Below the pieces are notes generated by a model. That model was not told the DNA's origin. It ran no database searches and saw only the letters and a list, made by a program, of their open reading frames with translations. A program made the translations under genes and the position numbers. A stretch of 42,112 bases of DNA from a virus: IMG/VR virus record IMGVR_UViG_3300029953_000068, positions 1 to 42,112 of that record. The stretch is one strand, 5' to 3'. This document shows, piece by piece, positions 28,315-36,210 of this stretch. Each line of letters begins with the position of its first letter. Within the stretch, counting starts at the first letter, position 1.

Positions 28315-29390
28315 CAGATGTATTAGACACTCTTAAGGGTTTGGTTGGCGACGGTAACTCCACGCAAGCCAAGCCTAAAAAGAAAGAAAAAGAAGAAATT
28401 ATACCACCTTCTAAAGCAGAAAGGTTTAAACTAATAGAAGGTCTTAACAAGGTTCTTAACACACAGTTCAAGGTTGATTCTACAATCGTTCGGATGGGAG
28501 CCAACGTCGGAGTACAAATCCCCTCTATCTCAACGAACATAGCCAGCCTAGACAACGATGTTATACAATGTGGAGGTATTCCTAGAGGGCGAATCGTTGA
28601 AATATTTGGTCCAGAATCGAGTGGCAAAACAAGCCTTGCGCTCCACATTATAGCGGAAGAACAAAAAAATACTGATAATCTTTGTGCTCTAATTGATGCA
28701 GAACACGCTTTAGATGTTACCTACGCATCTAAACTTGGAGTAAATGTTAATGAACTTTTGATTAGCCAACCGGATAGCGGAGAGCAAGCACTAGAAACAG
28801 CGGAGGCTCTTATCGAGTCCAAAGCAGTTAGTTTGATAGTCATTGATAGTGTGGCGGCTCTTGTCCCACAGGCTGAGCTTGACGGGGAGATGGGCGACTC
28901 CGCAATGGGTCTACAAGCCCGTCTTATGTCCCAAGCTATGCGTAAGCTTCGAGGGAAAGCAAACAACAACGGAGTAACACTTATATTTATTAACCAAATA
29001 CGAGAAAAGATTGGTGTAATGTTTGGAAGCCCTGAGACTACAACGGGCGGGAGGGCATTAAAGTTCTTTGCTAGTTTGCGACTAGATGTTAGACGCAAAG
29101 ATGTTATCGGAGATAAAGAGCATCCTATTGGGCATGTACTTAAAATCAAAGCCGTCAAGAACAAAGTTGGCAGTCCAATGCGCGAGACTCTAGTAGATTT
29201 AATATATGGAGTCGGTATAGACAAGGAAGCCGATTTAATCCGATATGCCATATCACTAAACGTAATAGAAAAAGCTGGACCGTGGTTTAAGTTTAATGGT
29301 GTAACTCTCGGACAAGGAGAAGCTGCTGTTATAGACGTTATAAAAAATGATCCAAAATTACGATCAAGTATTTATGCTAAATTAGTTTAG
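28311..29390 (+). CDS. recA: RecA recombinase
   Basis: A 359-residue RecA of bacterial type, not the T4 UvsX type. Walker A GPESSGKT (100-107), LLISQPDSGEQALE, VSLIVIDSVAALVPQAELDG, the L1/L2 region (MGLQARLMSQAMRKLRG, then FINQIREKIGVMFGSPETTT) and GGRALKFFASLRLD are all present. An N-terminal Lys/Glu-rich extension of about 60 residues precedes the core. It catalyses strand exchange; partners here are the exonuclease, ssDNA-binding-like protein and endonuclease VII. ATG 28311 overlaps the previous stop. Confidence 0.95.
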   Translation: MTDVLDTLKGLVGDGNSTQAKPKKKEKEEIIPPSKAERFKLIEGLNKVLNTQFKVDSTIVRMGANVGVQIPSISTNIASLDNDVIQCGGIPRGRIVEIFGPESSGKTSLALHIIAEEQKNTDNLCALIDAEHALDVTYASKLGVNVNELLISQPDSGEQALETAEALIESKAVSLIVIDSVAALVPQAELDGEMGDSAMGLQARLMSQAMRKLRGKANNNGVTLIFINQIREKIGVMFGSPETTTGGRALKFFASLRLDVRRKDVIGDKEHPIGHVLKIKAVKNKVGSPMRETLVDLIYGVGIDKEADLIRYAISLNVIEKAGPWFKFNGVTLGQGEAAVIDVIKNDPKLRSSIYAKLV

Positions 29391-29407
29391 TACAGAAAGG
29401 AAAAGTA

Positions 29408-29641
29408 ATGGCAAACAAGAGTAAGAAAGCACCAAGTAGTATTAGTAATCTAATTAACAATATATTTAACTACACGTCAATATGCTGCAACGCTCCTGCA
29501 ACTAAAGCAGCTTGTGCTAAGTCTGATAAAGCAGACTCCTCATTGGGCAAATGGAAGTGTGTAAAATGCAGCCAAAAATGCAAAGTAACTCGTAGTAAGT
29601 ACAAAAAGGAGGACAATGTTGAACAACCTCAAAGCGAGTAA
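29408..29641 (+). CDS. Small Cys-rich zinc-ribbon-like protein
   Basis: A 77-residue basic protein with ICCNAP and later WKCVKCSQKCKV, a CC ... CxxCxxxC pattern suggesting a zinc ribbon. GAAAGG lies upstream of ATG 29408. Its end overlaps the endolysin start by 26 nt. Function unknown. Confidence 0.7.
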   Translation: MANKSKKAPSSISNLINNIFNYTSICCNAPATKAACAKSDKADSSLGKWKCVKCSQKCKVTRSKYKKEDNVEQPQSE

Positions 29642-30077
29642 GGCTATTCTTGAGTATATTATACAAGAAGAAGGATCACGCTTAAAGCCCTATGTTGACG
29701 TAAGAAATTGGACAACTATCGGTGTTGGTCACTTATTACATAAGGGGCCGATTACACATGAAGACCAACCTATTACACTTGAACAAGAGTTAGAATACCT
29801 TAGACAAGATATTTATAATACAGAAGAAATTATTAAACATTTTGTTATAGTAGACCTTAATCAAAACCAATTTGATGCACTTGTGTCTTTCGTTTTTAAC
29901 GTAGGAGATGGTCATTTTATTAAGTCTGAGTTGTTAGCAGCACTCAACAAAGGTTTATACAATTTAGCAGCACAATACTTTGTAGAGTACGATCATGCAG
30001 GGGCAGTTGTTTCTACACCACTATTACGGCGCAGGGAGTACGAACAAACTTTATTCTTAACACCGGAGACGATATGA
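29616..30077 (+). CDS. GH24 endolysin (T4 lysozyme-like)
   Basis: A 153-residue muramidase. The catalytic triad spacing matches T4 lysozyme: Glu19, Asp28 and Thr34 in EEGSRLKPYVDVRNW and TTIGVGH. FDALVSFVFNVGDGHF and RRREYEQTLFL are the conserved distal blocks. It cleaves peptidoglycan at lysis. There is no signal peptide or SAR segment, so a holin elsewhere is needed. ATG 29616 has AAGGAGG upstream, inside the previous gene. Confidence 0.93.
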   Translation: MLNNLKASKAILEYIIQEEGSRLKPYVDVRNWTTIGVGHLLHKGPITHEDQPITLEQELEYLRQDIYNTEEIIKHFVIVDLNQNQFDALVSFVFNVGDGHFIKSELLAALNKGLYNLAAQYFVEYDHAGAVVSTPLLRRREYEQTLFLTPETI

Positions 30078-30433
30078 ACGCGGCGCAAGAAGTATTTAAA
30101 AGGAACTTTAGCCTCCAAGATGTAGGAACTCGATATGAGCATTTATATGATTTATTAGAATTGTATGAGTGCGCTTACGAGATTCTAATGGGTAAACCTG
30201 TTAGGAGTCAAGAAGAATCTGCACAAGTCTACGAACTGAAATATGCCATTAAACTGCTAAGAAAGGTGTTAGAAAGTGTGGCAGATATGGATAGAAAAAT
30301 GTTTGATTTGAGAAGGACTATTTTATCTTTACCAAAGAATCCTTTAATGATCGAGGGCGGGAGAGGGACACCGTTAAACAGAGAGACTATGTACTCTCTT
30401 CCCGATACTGTAAGCCAAAGGGAGGGTTTTTGA
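30074..30433 (+). CDS. Hypothetical helical protein
   Basis: A 119-residue, mainly helical acidic protein with a short Gly/Pro-rich tail. ATG 30074 overlaps the endolysin stop (ATGA), and its own stop overlaps the next TTG start. No recognised domain and no transmembrane segment, so not a holin. Confidence 0.7.
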   Translation: MNAAQEVFKRNFSLQDVGTRYEHLYDLLELYECAYEILMGKPVRSQEESAQVYELKYAIKLLRKVLESVADMDRKMFDLRRTILSLPKNPLMIEGGRGTPLNRETMYSLPDTVSQREGF

Positions 30434-30603
30434 AGGACATAGGAACTATCAAAATCCGCTACGATAGCGACGACTCTTTTAGGATTGTAGCAACAGTTGA
30501 CATAAATGGGTCAGTATTGTATGATGAATTAGAGGGTCGAGGAGATAACCTTCACGAATCACTGACCGATTTAGCAGCACAAATTGAGGACATAATAGCA
30601 TGA
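30430..30603 (+). CDS. 57-residue hypothetical protein with TTG start
   Basis: TTG 30430 overlaps the previous stop as TTGA and follows GGAGGG by 4 nt. The product (IRYDSDDSFRIVATVDINGS near the start, LTDLAAQIEDIIA at the end) looks like a beta hairpin plus a helix. A TTGACA-N17-TATGAT promoter-like pair lies inside it at about 30494-30522. Confidence 0.65.
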   Translation: MKDIGTIKIRYDSDDSFRIVATVDINGSVLYDELEGRGDNLHESLTDLAAQIEDIIA

Positions 30604-30622
30604 GAGAAAAAGGGGCGATTTA

Positions 30623-30973
30623 ATGGAAAATTTAGGATTCAACGCTTATCAGGTATTTGCGGAATATACGGCTAATTATCCTGATGTAGGAAACAATATG
30701 GTGTACCCGGCGATGGGTCTAGCTGGAGAAGCTGGAGAAGCTTGCGACAAGGCTAAGAAGCATTGGCGGAATACTGGTGAAATGGGAGCAGCTAACCTAA
30801 CACAATTACAAAAGAAAGAGTTTGCAAAAGAGATTGGCGATGTGCTTTGGTACGCCGCTATGTACGCTAAGGAGCTAGGCTTTACTCTTGAGGAAGTAGC
30901 TCTAATGAATATTGAGAAGCTTCAAGACAGACACAATAGAGGAGTAATCAAGAGTGAAGGAGACAACCGATAA
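30623..30973 (+). CDS. mazG: MazG-like nucleotide pyrophosphohydrolase
   Basis: A 116-residue all-alpha NTP pyrophosphohydrolase: GLAGEAGEACDKAKKHWRN carries the metal-binding ExxE, and FAKEIGDVLWYAAMYAKELG carries the second ExxD. It hydrolyses (d)NTPs to NMP and PPi, cleaning the pool or lowering ppGpp signals, as proposed for phage MazG. Single-domain form typical of phages. AAAGGGG lies upstream of ATG 30623. Confidence 0.9.
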   Translation: MENLGFNAYQVFAEYTANYPDVGNNMVYPAMGLAGEAGEACDKAKKHWRNTGEMGAANLTQLQKKEFAKEIGDVLWYAAMYAKELGFTLEEVALMNIEKLQDRHNRGVIKSEGDNR

Positions 30974-31193
30974 TCATTTTAGCATGGATGGTAGTATGGG
31001 TCCACCGCTAGAAGAAGAGACTATGCGGTGGGAGCTTATAACAAAAGATACTAAATTTAGGGTAGGAGATTTGTTATGGAATCCCTATTACCAATCTGTT
31101 ACTAAATTAGACGATGAGTTTGACATAGAATTTCTAACAAAACAAAGTGTGTTTAATGACACTCACATACTAAAAATAAAGCCCCCAATTTAG
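30954..31193 (+). CDS. Small hypothetical protein
   Basis: A 79-residue protein started by GTG 30954 inside the end of mazG (20 nt overlap), with GGAG upstream. It contains GPPLEEETM, similar in wording to a segment of the 30074 protein (GTPLNRETM). The C-terminus is encoded within the terminator stem. Last gene of the rightward transcript. Confidence 0.6.
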   Translation: MKETTDNHFSMDGSMGPPLEEETMRWELITKDTKFRVGDLLWNPYYQSVTKLDDEFDIEFLTKQSVFNDTHILKIKPPI

Positions 31194-31203
31194 GGGGCTT
31201 TTT
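31178..31203. terminator. Bidirectional terminator between convergent operons
   Basis: AAAGCCCCC / GGGGGCTTT, a 9-bp stem with a 6-nt loop, followed by T5 on the plus side and by TTTATTTTT on the minus side. It separates the rightward genes from the leftward RNR operon. Confidence 0.93.
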
Positions 31204-31214
31204 CTTGGTCTATT

Positions 31215-32888
31215 TTAACTTCCGCACGATCCACCACGACTAATATCACAAATATCCTGAGATTCTACAAATATTTGTCCGGTATGCTTCATAGCTGTTT
31301 TATAACTAACGGCTGTTAAGGGTTGTCCACTCCGAGCACCATCGGGATAACAAGTAATTCCTCGTAATTTTGGTAAATATGTAAGAAGCATTGTACCAAA
31401 TTCTTTTACCTTATCCTCATTATTTGCCTCACTTCCCCACGCGGGTAAGTTGATAGTCGAGCTAATGCCGTGGTCAACGTATTGCTGTAACCATGCCTGA
31501 AATGCCACACGCCGCTCTGGAGAGATACTATAGGCATCCTCAATTGAATCGGGATTGATCCCATTCTCTTCTACTAGACGCTTTGCAGCCGTCTCAATAA
31601 CATACTGATAGTTCCATGTGCGACCGTTCAAATACCTACGCTTAAAGGCTACGCAGAACAGCGGTTCACAGCCCGTAGTAGTCTCTGCCACGATACCGAT
31701 AGTTCCCGTAGGCGCTATGGCTCTTGTTTTGACAGAATGTGATAAGCCCCAATCGTCTTCAATTGCATGAGCATAAGACGTACTTTCTTCGTAAATTTTG
31801 AGGTATTCTTGGAGGTCTGAGTCAGGGCCATAGGGCTTTCCGTGAGTGATTAGCCACTCATGTATACCCATTAAACCAAGTCCTAGACGGCGATTTTTTG
31901 TCCTAATCAAATCTACTTTTGCATAAGGAATATCTGAGTATAATGTACCTGCTACAAGCATCATAGTTGCCAAGAACACGCACTGTCTCATATCTTGTAG
32001 AGAGTCTATACGAGCCATGTTTATACTACCTAGATTACATATATCACTATCATCATAACTGGTAACTTCAGTACATGCATTCCGCAATGTTTCACCTGCG
32101 TTCTCGCCAGTGTCGATACTAAAGCCCGGTTCGCCAGTCTTTAGCATCTGCTTAATAGTTTCCCAATAAACTTTTTGTGCTAATTCGTGCTTTGGATGAG
32201 ATTTATCATGGTATGCTAAGAAAAAGTTATCATCTAGTCGCACACTAACATTCGTACCGTCTAGCGTAGCAGGGAAATTGAAATCTTTTGCCTTTAGTGC
32301 TCTTACTTCTGGTGTCCAGTCTTTAACATGGATGAACTCCATTATATCAGGATGATCCCAACCCAGTCCAGCCCATATAGCACTGCGTCTACTTCCGCCT
32401 TGCATAATAAACCTCCCTGATTCGTTAACCATCTGCATTAGAGCCAATGGCCCTGTAGCTTCCCCGCCCGTCTTCTTAATTAGCGCCCCACGTTCGCGGA
32501 TTAACGAATATTCGTTCCCTATGCCAGCCCCACTCATTAGAGCCATGGTAGAGTCTTGCATGGTTTGCGCCCATCCTTCCCTAGAGTCTTCAGGACGCAT
32601 TAGTAAACAGTTCTGGACTTGGTGGTAGGGTCTGCCAGCCGCGTACAGGTACCGGCCTCCGGGGATGATCTGTCTAATAGTTATACGATAAGTAAGTTCC
32701 TCTATAAGTTGTTTTCTATAACTTGGCTCTATTCCGGGTACAGCATTTAATACGTTTGTAGCAACTCGTTTTGCAATTTCCGGCCATGTTTGTTTGTCTC
32801 CTTTTTCAGGGTATTGTGCGTATTTTTGATTTATTACACTCGTAGCTAACGATCCGAATGTAAGTAACTTTGGGTCTATTGACCTCAT
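31215..32888 (-). CDS. nrdJ: Class II (B12-dependent) ribonucleotide reductase
   Basis: A 557-residue single-chain reductase. QNCLL (Cys94) and SDICNLGSIN (Cys284) are the redox pair; RNACTEV at 270-274 holds the radical-site Asn, Cys272 and Glu274; PTGTIG and CEPLF are also conserved; CDISRGGSCGS at the end gives the shuttle cysteines. It makes deoxyribonucleotides using adenosylcobalamin, so no NrdB is needed. Compact compared with bacterial NrdJ, as usual in phages. The GGAG upstream is 14 nt from ATG 32888, farther than normal, so the start is slightly uncertain. Confidence 0.9.
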   Translation of the reverse strand: MRSIDPKLLTFGSLATSVINQKYAQYPEKGDKQTWPEIAKRVATNVLNAVPGIEPSYRKQLIEELTYRITIRQIIPGGRYLYAAGRPYHQVQNCLLMRPEDSREGWAQTMQDSTMALMSGAGIGNEYSLIRERGALIKKTGGEATGPLALMQMVNESGRFIMQGGSRRSAIWAGLGWDHPDIMEFIHVKDWTPEVRALKAKDFNFPATLDGTNVSVRLDDNFFLAYHDKSHPKHELAQKVYWETIKQMLKTGEPGFSIDTGENAGETLRNACTEVTSYDDSDICNLGSINMARIDSLQDMRQCVFLATMMLVAGTLYSDIPYAKVDLIRTKNRRLGLGLMGIHEWLITHGKPYGPDSDLQEYLKIYEESTSYAHAIEDDWGLSHSVKTRAIAPTGTIGIVAETTTGCEPLFCVAFKRRYLNGRTWNYQYVIETAAKRLVEENGINPDSIEDAYSISPERRVAFQAWLQQYVDHGISSTINLPAWGSEANNEDKVKEFGTMLLTYLPKLRGITCYPDGARSGQPLTAVSYKTAMKHTGQIFVESQDICDISRGGSCGS

Positions 32889-32917
32889 AATGTATATTAT
32901 TCTCCTATTTTAGAGCT

Positions 32918-32947
32918 AAAAAATGATGGGCATACCGAAGTATGCCC
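32918..32947 (-). terminator. Minus-strand terminator with TTCG tetraloop
   Basis: On the minus strand, GGGCATAC-TTCG-GTATGCCC (8-bp stem with a stable tetraloop) is followed by ATCA and six T. It lies between the tRNAs and the RNR gene, so RNR probably has its own promoter or is read through. Confidence 0.7.
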
Positions 32948-33039
32948 TACAAATACTACCGCGATTATGGTAGTCACTAGTGGAAGCTTTCGCTAACGTT
33001 TCTAATGGCACAGATTAGTTAATATATTCATAACTAAAT

Positions 33040-33114
33040 TGGAGGGAAGGGTAGGGGTCGAACCTACTAAAGTATGATCCACAGTCATACGCCTCGCCGT
33101 TTGGCTTCCAACCC
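33040..33114 (-). tRNA. tRNA-His (GTG) with mismatched acceptor
   Basis: A cloverleaf on the minus strand: anticodon arm TATGA-CTGTGGA-TCATA (anticodon GTG), D-arm GCC/GGC, T-arm GTAGG-TTCGACC-CCTAC and CCA end. The acceptor GGGTTGG/CCTTCCC has two adjacent T-T mismatches at pairs 4:69 and 5:68, and position 73 is T rather than the C expected for histidine. It may be edited, weakly active or decaying. Confidence 0.85.
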
Positions 33115-33122
33115 TATTTATA

Positions 33123-33198
33123 TGGAGCCGCTGGAGGGACTCGAACCCCCGACATTCGGTTTACAAAACCGAGGCTCTACCAACTGAGCTACAGCGGC
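33123..33198 (-). tRNA. tRNA-Thr (TGT)
   Basis: A 76-nt minus-strand tRNA: acceptor GCCGCTG/CAGCGGC, D-arm GCTC/GAGC, anticodon arm TCGGT-TTTGTAA-ACCGA, T-arm with TTCGAGT loop, discriminator T and encoded CCA. It lies 8 nt upstream of tRNA-His in the same transcript. Confidence 0.95.
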
Positions 33199-33206
33199 TA
33201 ATCTAT

Positions 33207-33932
33207 TTACCACACATGACCTGCAATGAAACCAACAATTACGCCAGCACCAAACCATTTAAACTTGCTCTTTCGTGCTTGAGCCTTAATAGTAGATACT
33301 TCATCTTTACACTCTTTGGTTTGGTCTGCTAATTGATTATCTAGTCCAGTAATTAAAGCGGCTTGGTTTTTAACCAATGCGCTCGAAAGTTGTAGTTCAT
33401 ACTGTCTATCAGTTAATTCGGTATTCGTGTCTGCTAAGTCTTTTTTAAGAACTGGAACATTTTCTAAATCAGTTACCGTTTCTTTTGCTTGGGTAGCATC
33501 TAAAGTAATGCCTCCATTACTAACAACAGCATTGCCTTGTGTTTCTAACTGATTCACTCTATTGGTTAACTGTTGGATAGTATCAGATTGGTCTTTTAAT
33601 TGCTGTACCTTTAGCCCACTGTCACGAGAAACGATTCCATTTTCTAATATTTGGTTCTGTGCGGTTAAAGCTGCCACTTGATTCTGATAATTTTCGGTAG
33701 CACTTTGTACTTGTTCCGCTAACGTTTTGTTAGTATTTTCTTGTGTTTGTAGTGTAGTTTGTGCAGCTTTCGTCTTATCAACCCAATGCTTATCAATTAT
33801 ATTAAAACCTTTATTCACAACAAATATACTGCTTAAAAGGATCAATACAACTATAATTAGTTTCTCATGCTGTTTAAGCCAAGATTCGGTTTTTAATAAA
33901 TCAGTCTGCACTCCTTTTAGATCGTTTTCCAT
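33207..33932 (-). CDS. Membrane-anchored coiled-coil protein (possible spanin-like)
   Basis: A 241-residue protein with a transmembrane helix at about 25-42 (IIVVLILLSSIFVV), a long Gln/Asn/Thr-rich coiled coil (about 55-215) and a hydrophobic C-terminal end (FGAGVIVGFIAGHVW). Two membrane anchors joined by a coiled coil could bridge membranes, as spanins do, but no lipobox is seen and the endolysin is in another operon. A virion or tail-channel role is an alternative. It overlaps the next upstream gene by 32 nt. Confidence 0.65.
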   Translation of the reverse strand: MENDLKGVQTDLLKTESWLKQHEKLIIVVLILLSSIFVVNKGFNIIDKHWVDKTKAAQTTLQTQENTNKTLAEQVQSATENYQNQVAALTAQNQILENGIVSRDSGLKVQQLKDQSDTIQQLTNRVNQLETQGNAVVSNGGITLDATQAKETVTDLENVPVLKKDLADTNTELTDRQYELQLSSALVKNQAALITGLDNQLADQTKECKDEVSTIKAQARKSKFKWFGAGVIVGFIAGHVW

Positions 33933-34092
33933 TCTCCCCCTTGTTTTGTGGAACGTCTTGAAGCGGTTCGGATTGAAACCAATTCATACCGGCCCAATCC
34001 TCGAATTGGCTCCAACCGGAGCAGCCGCATGGCCGTTCCGGTTGTTCCGACTCTTTAACTTTTGGTTTTGTAGACTTCTCTACTTGAGCCAT
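33901..34092 (-). CDS. Small hypothetical protein
   Basis: A 63-residue charged protein with a CGC segment (ERPCGCSGWSQF) and a basic end (KRSKRSAD). On the minus strand GGAG lies 5 nt before ATG 34092. The 3' end overlaps the coiled-coil gene by 32 nt. No signal peptide or lipobox. Function unknown. Confidence 0.6.
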   Translation of the reverse strand: MAQVEKSTKPKVKESEQPERPCGCSGWSQFEDWAGMNWFQSEPLQDVPQNKGENGKRSKRSAD

Positions 34093-34122
34093 TTTTACTC
34101 CATTGTATAGGTGTAGCCATAG

Positions 34123-34224
34123 TTACTTCTTCTTTTCTTTCTTTTTTTCTTTACCCTTCATCTCTTTCTTGTCTTCTTTCTTTTCTTTGCCAAAGGGCAT
34201 TTTCTTCTCTTCTTTCTTAGCCAT
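34123..34224 (-). CDS. 33-residue Lys/Glu-rich peptide
   Basis: ATG 34224 (minus strand) shares one base with the stop of the upstream gene and has GGAG 7 nt before it. The product is MAKKEEKKMP followed by a run of Lys and Glu: 17 Lys and 7 Glu in 33 residues, ending KEKKK. It is almost certainly disordered and highly charged. It could coat nucleic acid or act as a polyamine-like counter-ion. It resembles no domain. Confidence 0.65.
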   Translation of the reverse strand: MAKKEEKKMPFGKEKKEDKKEMKGKEKKKEKKK

Positions 34225-34625
34225 TATTTCTCCTGTGTATTTTTTATTTGCTTATTTAGCCGTTCTAATACTTCTGGAAACGGTCCCTTTACTCTGTCGT
34301 CTATTAATGTACCATTCTCTTCTGAATCAAGAATGATTCCTAAACACGCCCTTGCGTGTCCTAAATGGTGAATACCTGAATCTTGCGCTAAGTCTTCACC
34401 TTCTAACCATGCCGTTATGTGCCGCATAGCAGCCGCAACATATATCCTTGCTTGAACTTTCTTTGCTCTAAAGTTACGAAAACCATACTTTCTCGTACCA
34501 TCCATCATAGCAAGGGCTTCATGGGCCATCGCTACGGGAAGAACTTGGCTTAGGTCTACTTTTTGAGCACCTAATAAATCTTTAGGGTTTGTTGTGTCTG
34601 CTTTACTTGTTGCTTCCGTTGTCAC
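34224..34625 (-). CDS. dATP/dGTP diphosphohydrolase-like protein (MazG-type)
   Basis: A 133-residue protein. NPKDLLGAQKVDLSQVLP, GTRKYGFRNFRAKKV, MRHITAWLEGEDLAQDSGIH and HLGHARACLGI match the phage dATP/dGTP diphosphohydrolase N-terminal family (DUF5664-type), a MazG-related all-alpha fold. It would trim dATP or dGTP pools and thus shape substrate supply beside the B12-dependent RNR. The exact nucleotide is not readable from sequence. Confidence 0.75.
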   Translation of the reverse strand: MTTEATSKADTTNPKDLLGAQKVDLSQVLPVAMAHEALAMMDGTRKYGFRNFRAKKVQARIYVAAAMRHITAWLEGEDLAQDSGIHHLGHARACLGIILDSEENGTLIDDRVKGPFPEVLERLNKQIKNTQEK

Positions 34626-34806
34626 CTTTTCTCCTCATAAAAACTGACAATATCTTATTAAACAGTTCATCCCACCAGTAGTATCTACATACATATATAC
34701 TCCAAGGATCACGTTTTAGCATAATATATAATTTACCATTATCCCCTTTGAGCACGTCACCAACACAAATGTGTGAGTTGTACATTGTTGCAGGAACACG
34801 TAACAT
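34603..34806 (-). CDS. Small hypothetical protein
   Basis: A 67-residue protein with a beta-rich N-terminus (HICVGDVLKGDNGKLYIMLK) and an aromatic segment (VCRYYWWDELF). AAAGGA lies upstream of ATG 34806 on the minus strand. It overlaps the next gene by 23 nt. No family recognised. Confidence 0.65.
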   Translation of the reverse strand: MLRVPATMYNSHICVGDVLKGDNGKLYIMLKRDPWSIYVCRYYWWDELFNKILSVFMRRKGDNGSNK

Positions 34807-34856
34807 TTTAATCCTTTCTCGCCGTTACCGAACGCTAATTGTAGTTTTGACTGCCA

Positions 34857-36155
34857 CTAATCTACCTCCGTATGATAAAACTGTGCTATTAACCCTTTTG
34901 TTTTATTCCAGACTAATGCCTCAGCAACTCGAAGATTTCCGGTAAAATGGTTCTCGCTGTGCCAAGCATCGGGCGGACATAACGCTGATAGAGTTCTAAC
35001 ACGTATGCCGTACTTTTCGTCTAACTTTGTTTTATGCGTGTGTCCTATATGAATTTCACGGAACTTTGAATTTCCAAAAGCTATAGGGTCTTCTGTAGCC
35101 ATCCAAATGCCGTAATCGTCTTTCTTACCTTTGTCACCGTGCGTCAGAAGTAACAGAACGTCTCCCCACTTGATAAACTTATGTGGAGTAGGCTCGTTAT
35201 CAACAGTTACATCTCCATAGTTATGAAAGTAGCATTCAAGAGAGTCGCCTAATGTAAAAGCTGTTTGTGTATCGTGATTTCCCGGTATCACCTTAACAAT
35301 TACAGGAGCAAATTCCCTTAGCCTTTCTATGGTCCTACAAAGCATTTTACGAGCAGTCTTATAAACCTTTTGATACCTAGTATCCGAACTTACTATTGTT
35401 CCTTTATACGTTTCACTTCTGAAGTTATCAGTTTGTAGTAGATCATTACCAACACCTAAAACTATCACATCAAATTTGTAGTTTTTAGTAGACGCTATTA
35501 GTGATTCTACTGCACGAATATAAGTCTCTTCTGCTATCTCGGTATCGTAGTCTTTCCAGCCTGTTTCTTTCGACCAAGCAAACTTTCCAATATGTAAATC
35601 GGGAATAAGAAGTTCTAGCATATTACCGCTAGGTGTTGTAATAGCACAATCGTTCCAAATAATAGGCCATTTAGCAGCCTCCTTAGCTTCGTTTTTTAAA
35701 TCTTCTATCTCTTTACGAATATCTTCTACATATTGTTTCTTATGTAAGAACGCCTTTACTTGCCACAACGGTTGTACTTGAGCCGTTCCGGTAGCATCTT
35801 TGTAACCCATGTCCCATTTATTGCAAATAAATCTATCAACTTCCCATAAGGACTTATCGACTTCGCAATATGCTAACAATTCGTCTAGCGTATGTATGTT
35901 AGTTTTTGGCAAACTGATAATACACTTGTCTTGTGTGTATTCTATTTTTGTTTCTTCAGTAGTATTAGGAACCTCAGCCGGGTTAACAGCTTCTAAAAAC
36001 TCAGAAAAGGTTGAGAAGTATTTAGTCCATTCTTGAGGGCCGAACTTGCTATGTTTTCTATAATAGTCTCTGGTAAGTATGTTACCAGTAATTCCTTGTA
36101 AGCGTCGGGCATCTTGAATTATATCATATCTTAATGTGTTTATTGTATCTGACAT
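34857..36155 (-). CDS. Calcineurin-like metallophosphoesterase
   Basis: A 432-residue protein. The C-terminal half has the metallophosphoesterase motifs in order: LIPDLHIGKF (DxH), LGVGNDLL (GD-like), VIPGNHDTQ (GNHD), LLTHGDKG and IHIGHTHKT (GHxH). The N-terminal 150 residues include a segment (RDYYRKHSKFGPQEWTKYFS) like DNA-binding modules of phage nucleases, then a helical linker. It may act as a phosphodiesterase or nuclease during replication or packaging. GGAGGGG precedes ATG 36155, and its own promoter lies at 36182-36210. Confidence 0.85.
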   Translation of the reverse strand: MSDTINTLRYDIIQDARRLQGITGNILTRDYYRKHSKFGPQEWTKYFSTFSEFLEAVNPAEVPNTTEETKIEYTQDKCIISLPKTNIHTLDELLAYCEVDKSLWEVDRFICNKWDMGYKDATGTAQVQPLWQVKAFLHKKQYVEDIRKEIEDLKNEAKEAAKWPIIWNDCAITTPSGNMLELLIPDLHIGKFAWSKETGWKDYDTEIAEETYIRAVESLIASTKNYKFDVIVLGVGNDLLQTDNFRSETYKGTIVSSDTRYQKVYKTARKMLCRTIERLREFAPVIVKVIPGNHDTQTAFTLGDSLECYFHNYGDVTVDNEPTPHKFIKWGDVLLLLTHGDKGKKDDYGIWMATEDPIAFGNSKFREIHIGHTHKTKLDEKYGIRVRTLSALCPPDAWHSENHFTGNLRVAEALVWNKTKGLIAQFYHTEVD

Positions 36156-36181
36156 TCCCCTCCATTTTTACTTCTAAACAT

Positions 36182-36210
36182 ATTGTAACACATACTAAAC
36201 CACTTGTCAA
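36182..36210 (-). promoter_or_regulatory. Sigma70-like promoter (minus strand)
   Basis: On the minus strand TTGACA (36210-36205), a 17-bp spacer and TACAAT (36187-36182). The start point would fall about 20 nt before the metallophosphoesterase ATG, leaving room for its GGAGGGG site. Confidence 0.8.

Noticed and set aside
34054-34119. 21-codon minus-strand ATG frame between the Lys-rich peptide and the 63-residue gene
   Set aside because: It overlaps the better supported 34092 start, lacks a clear ribosome-binding site and has no distinctive composition.
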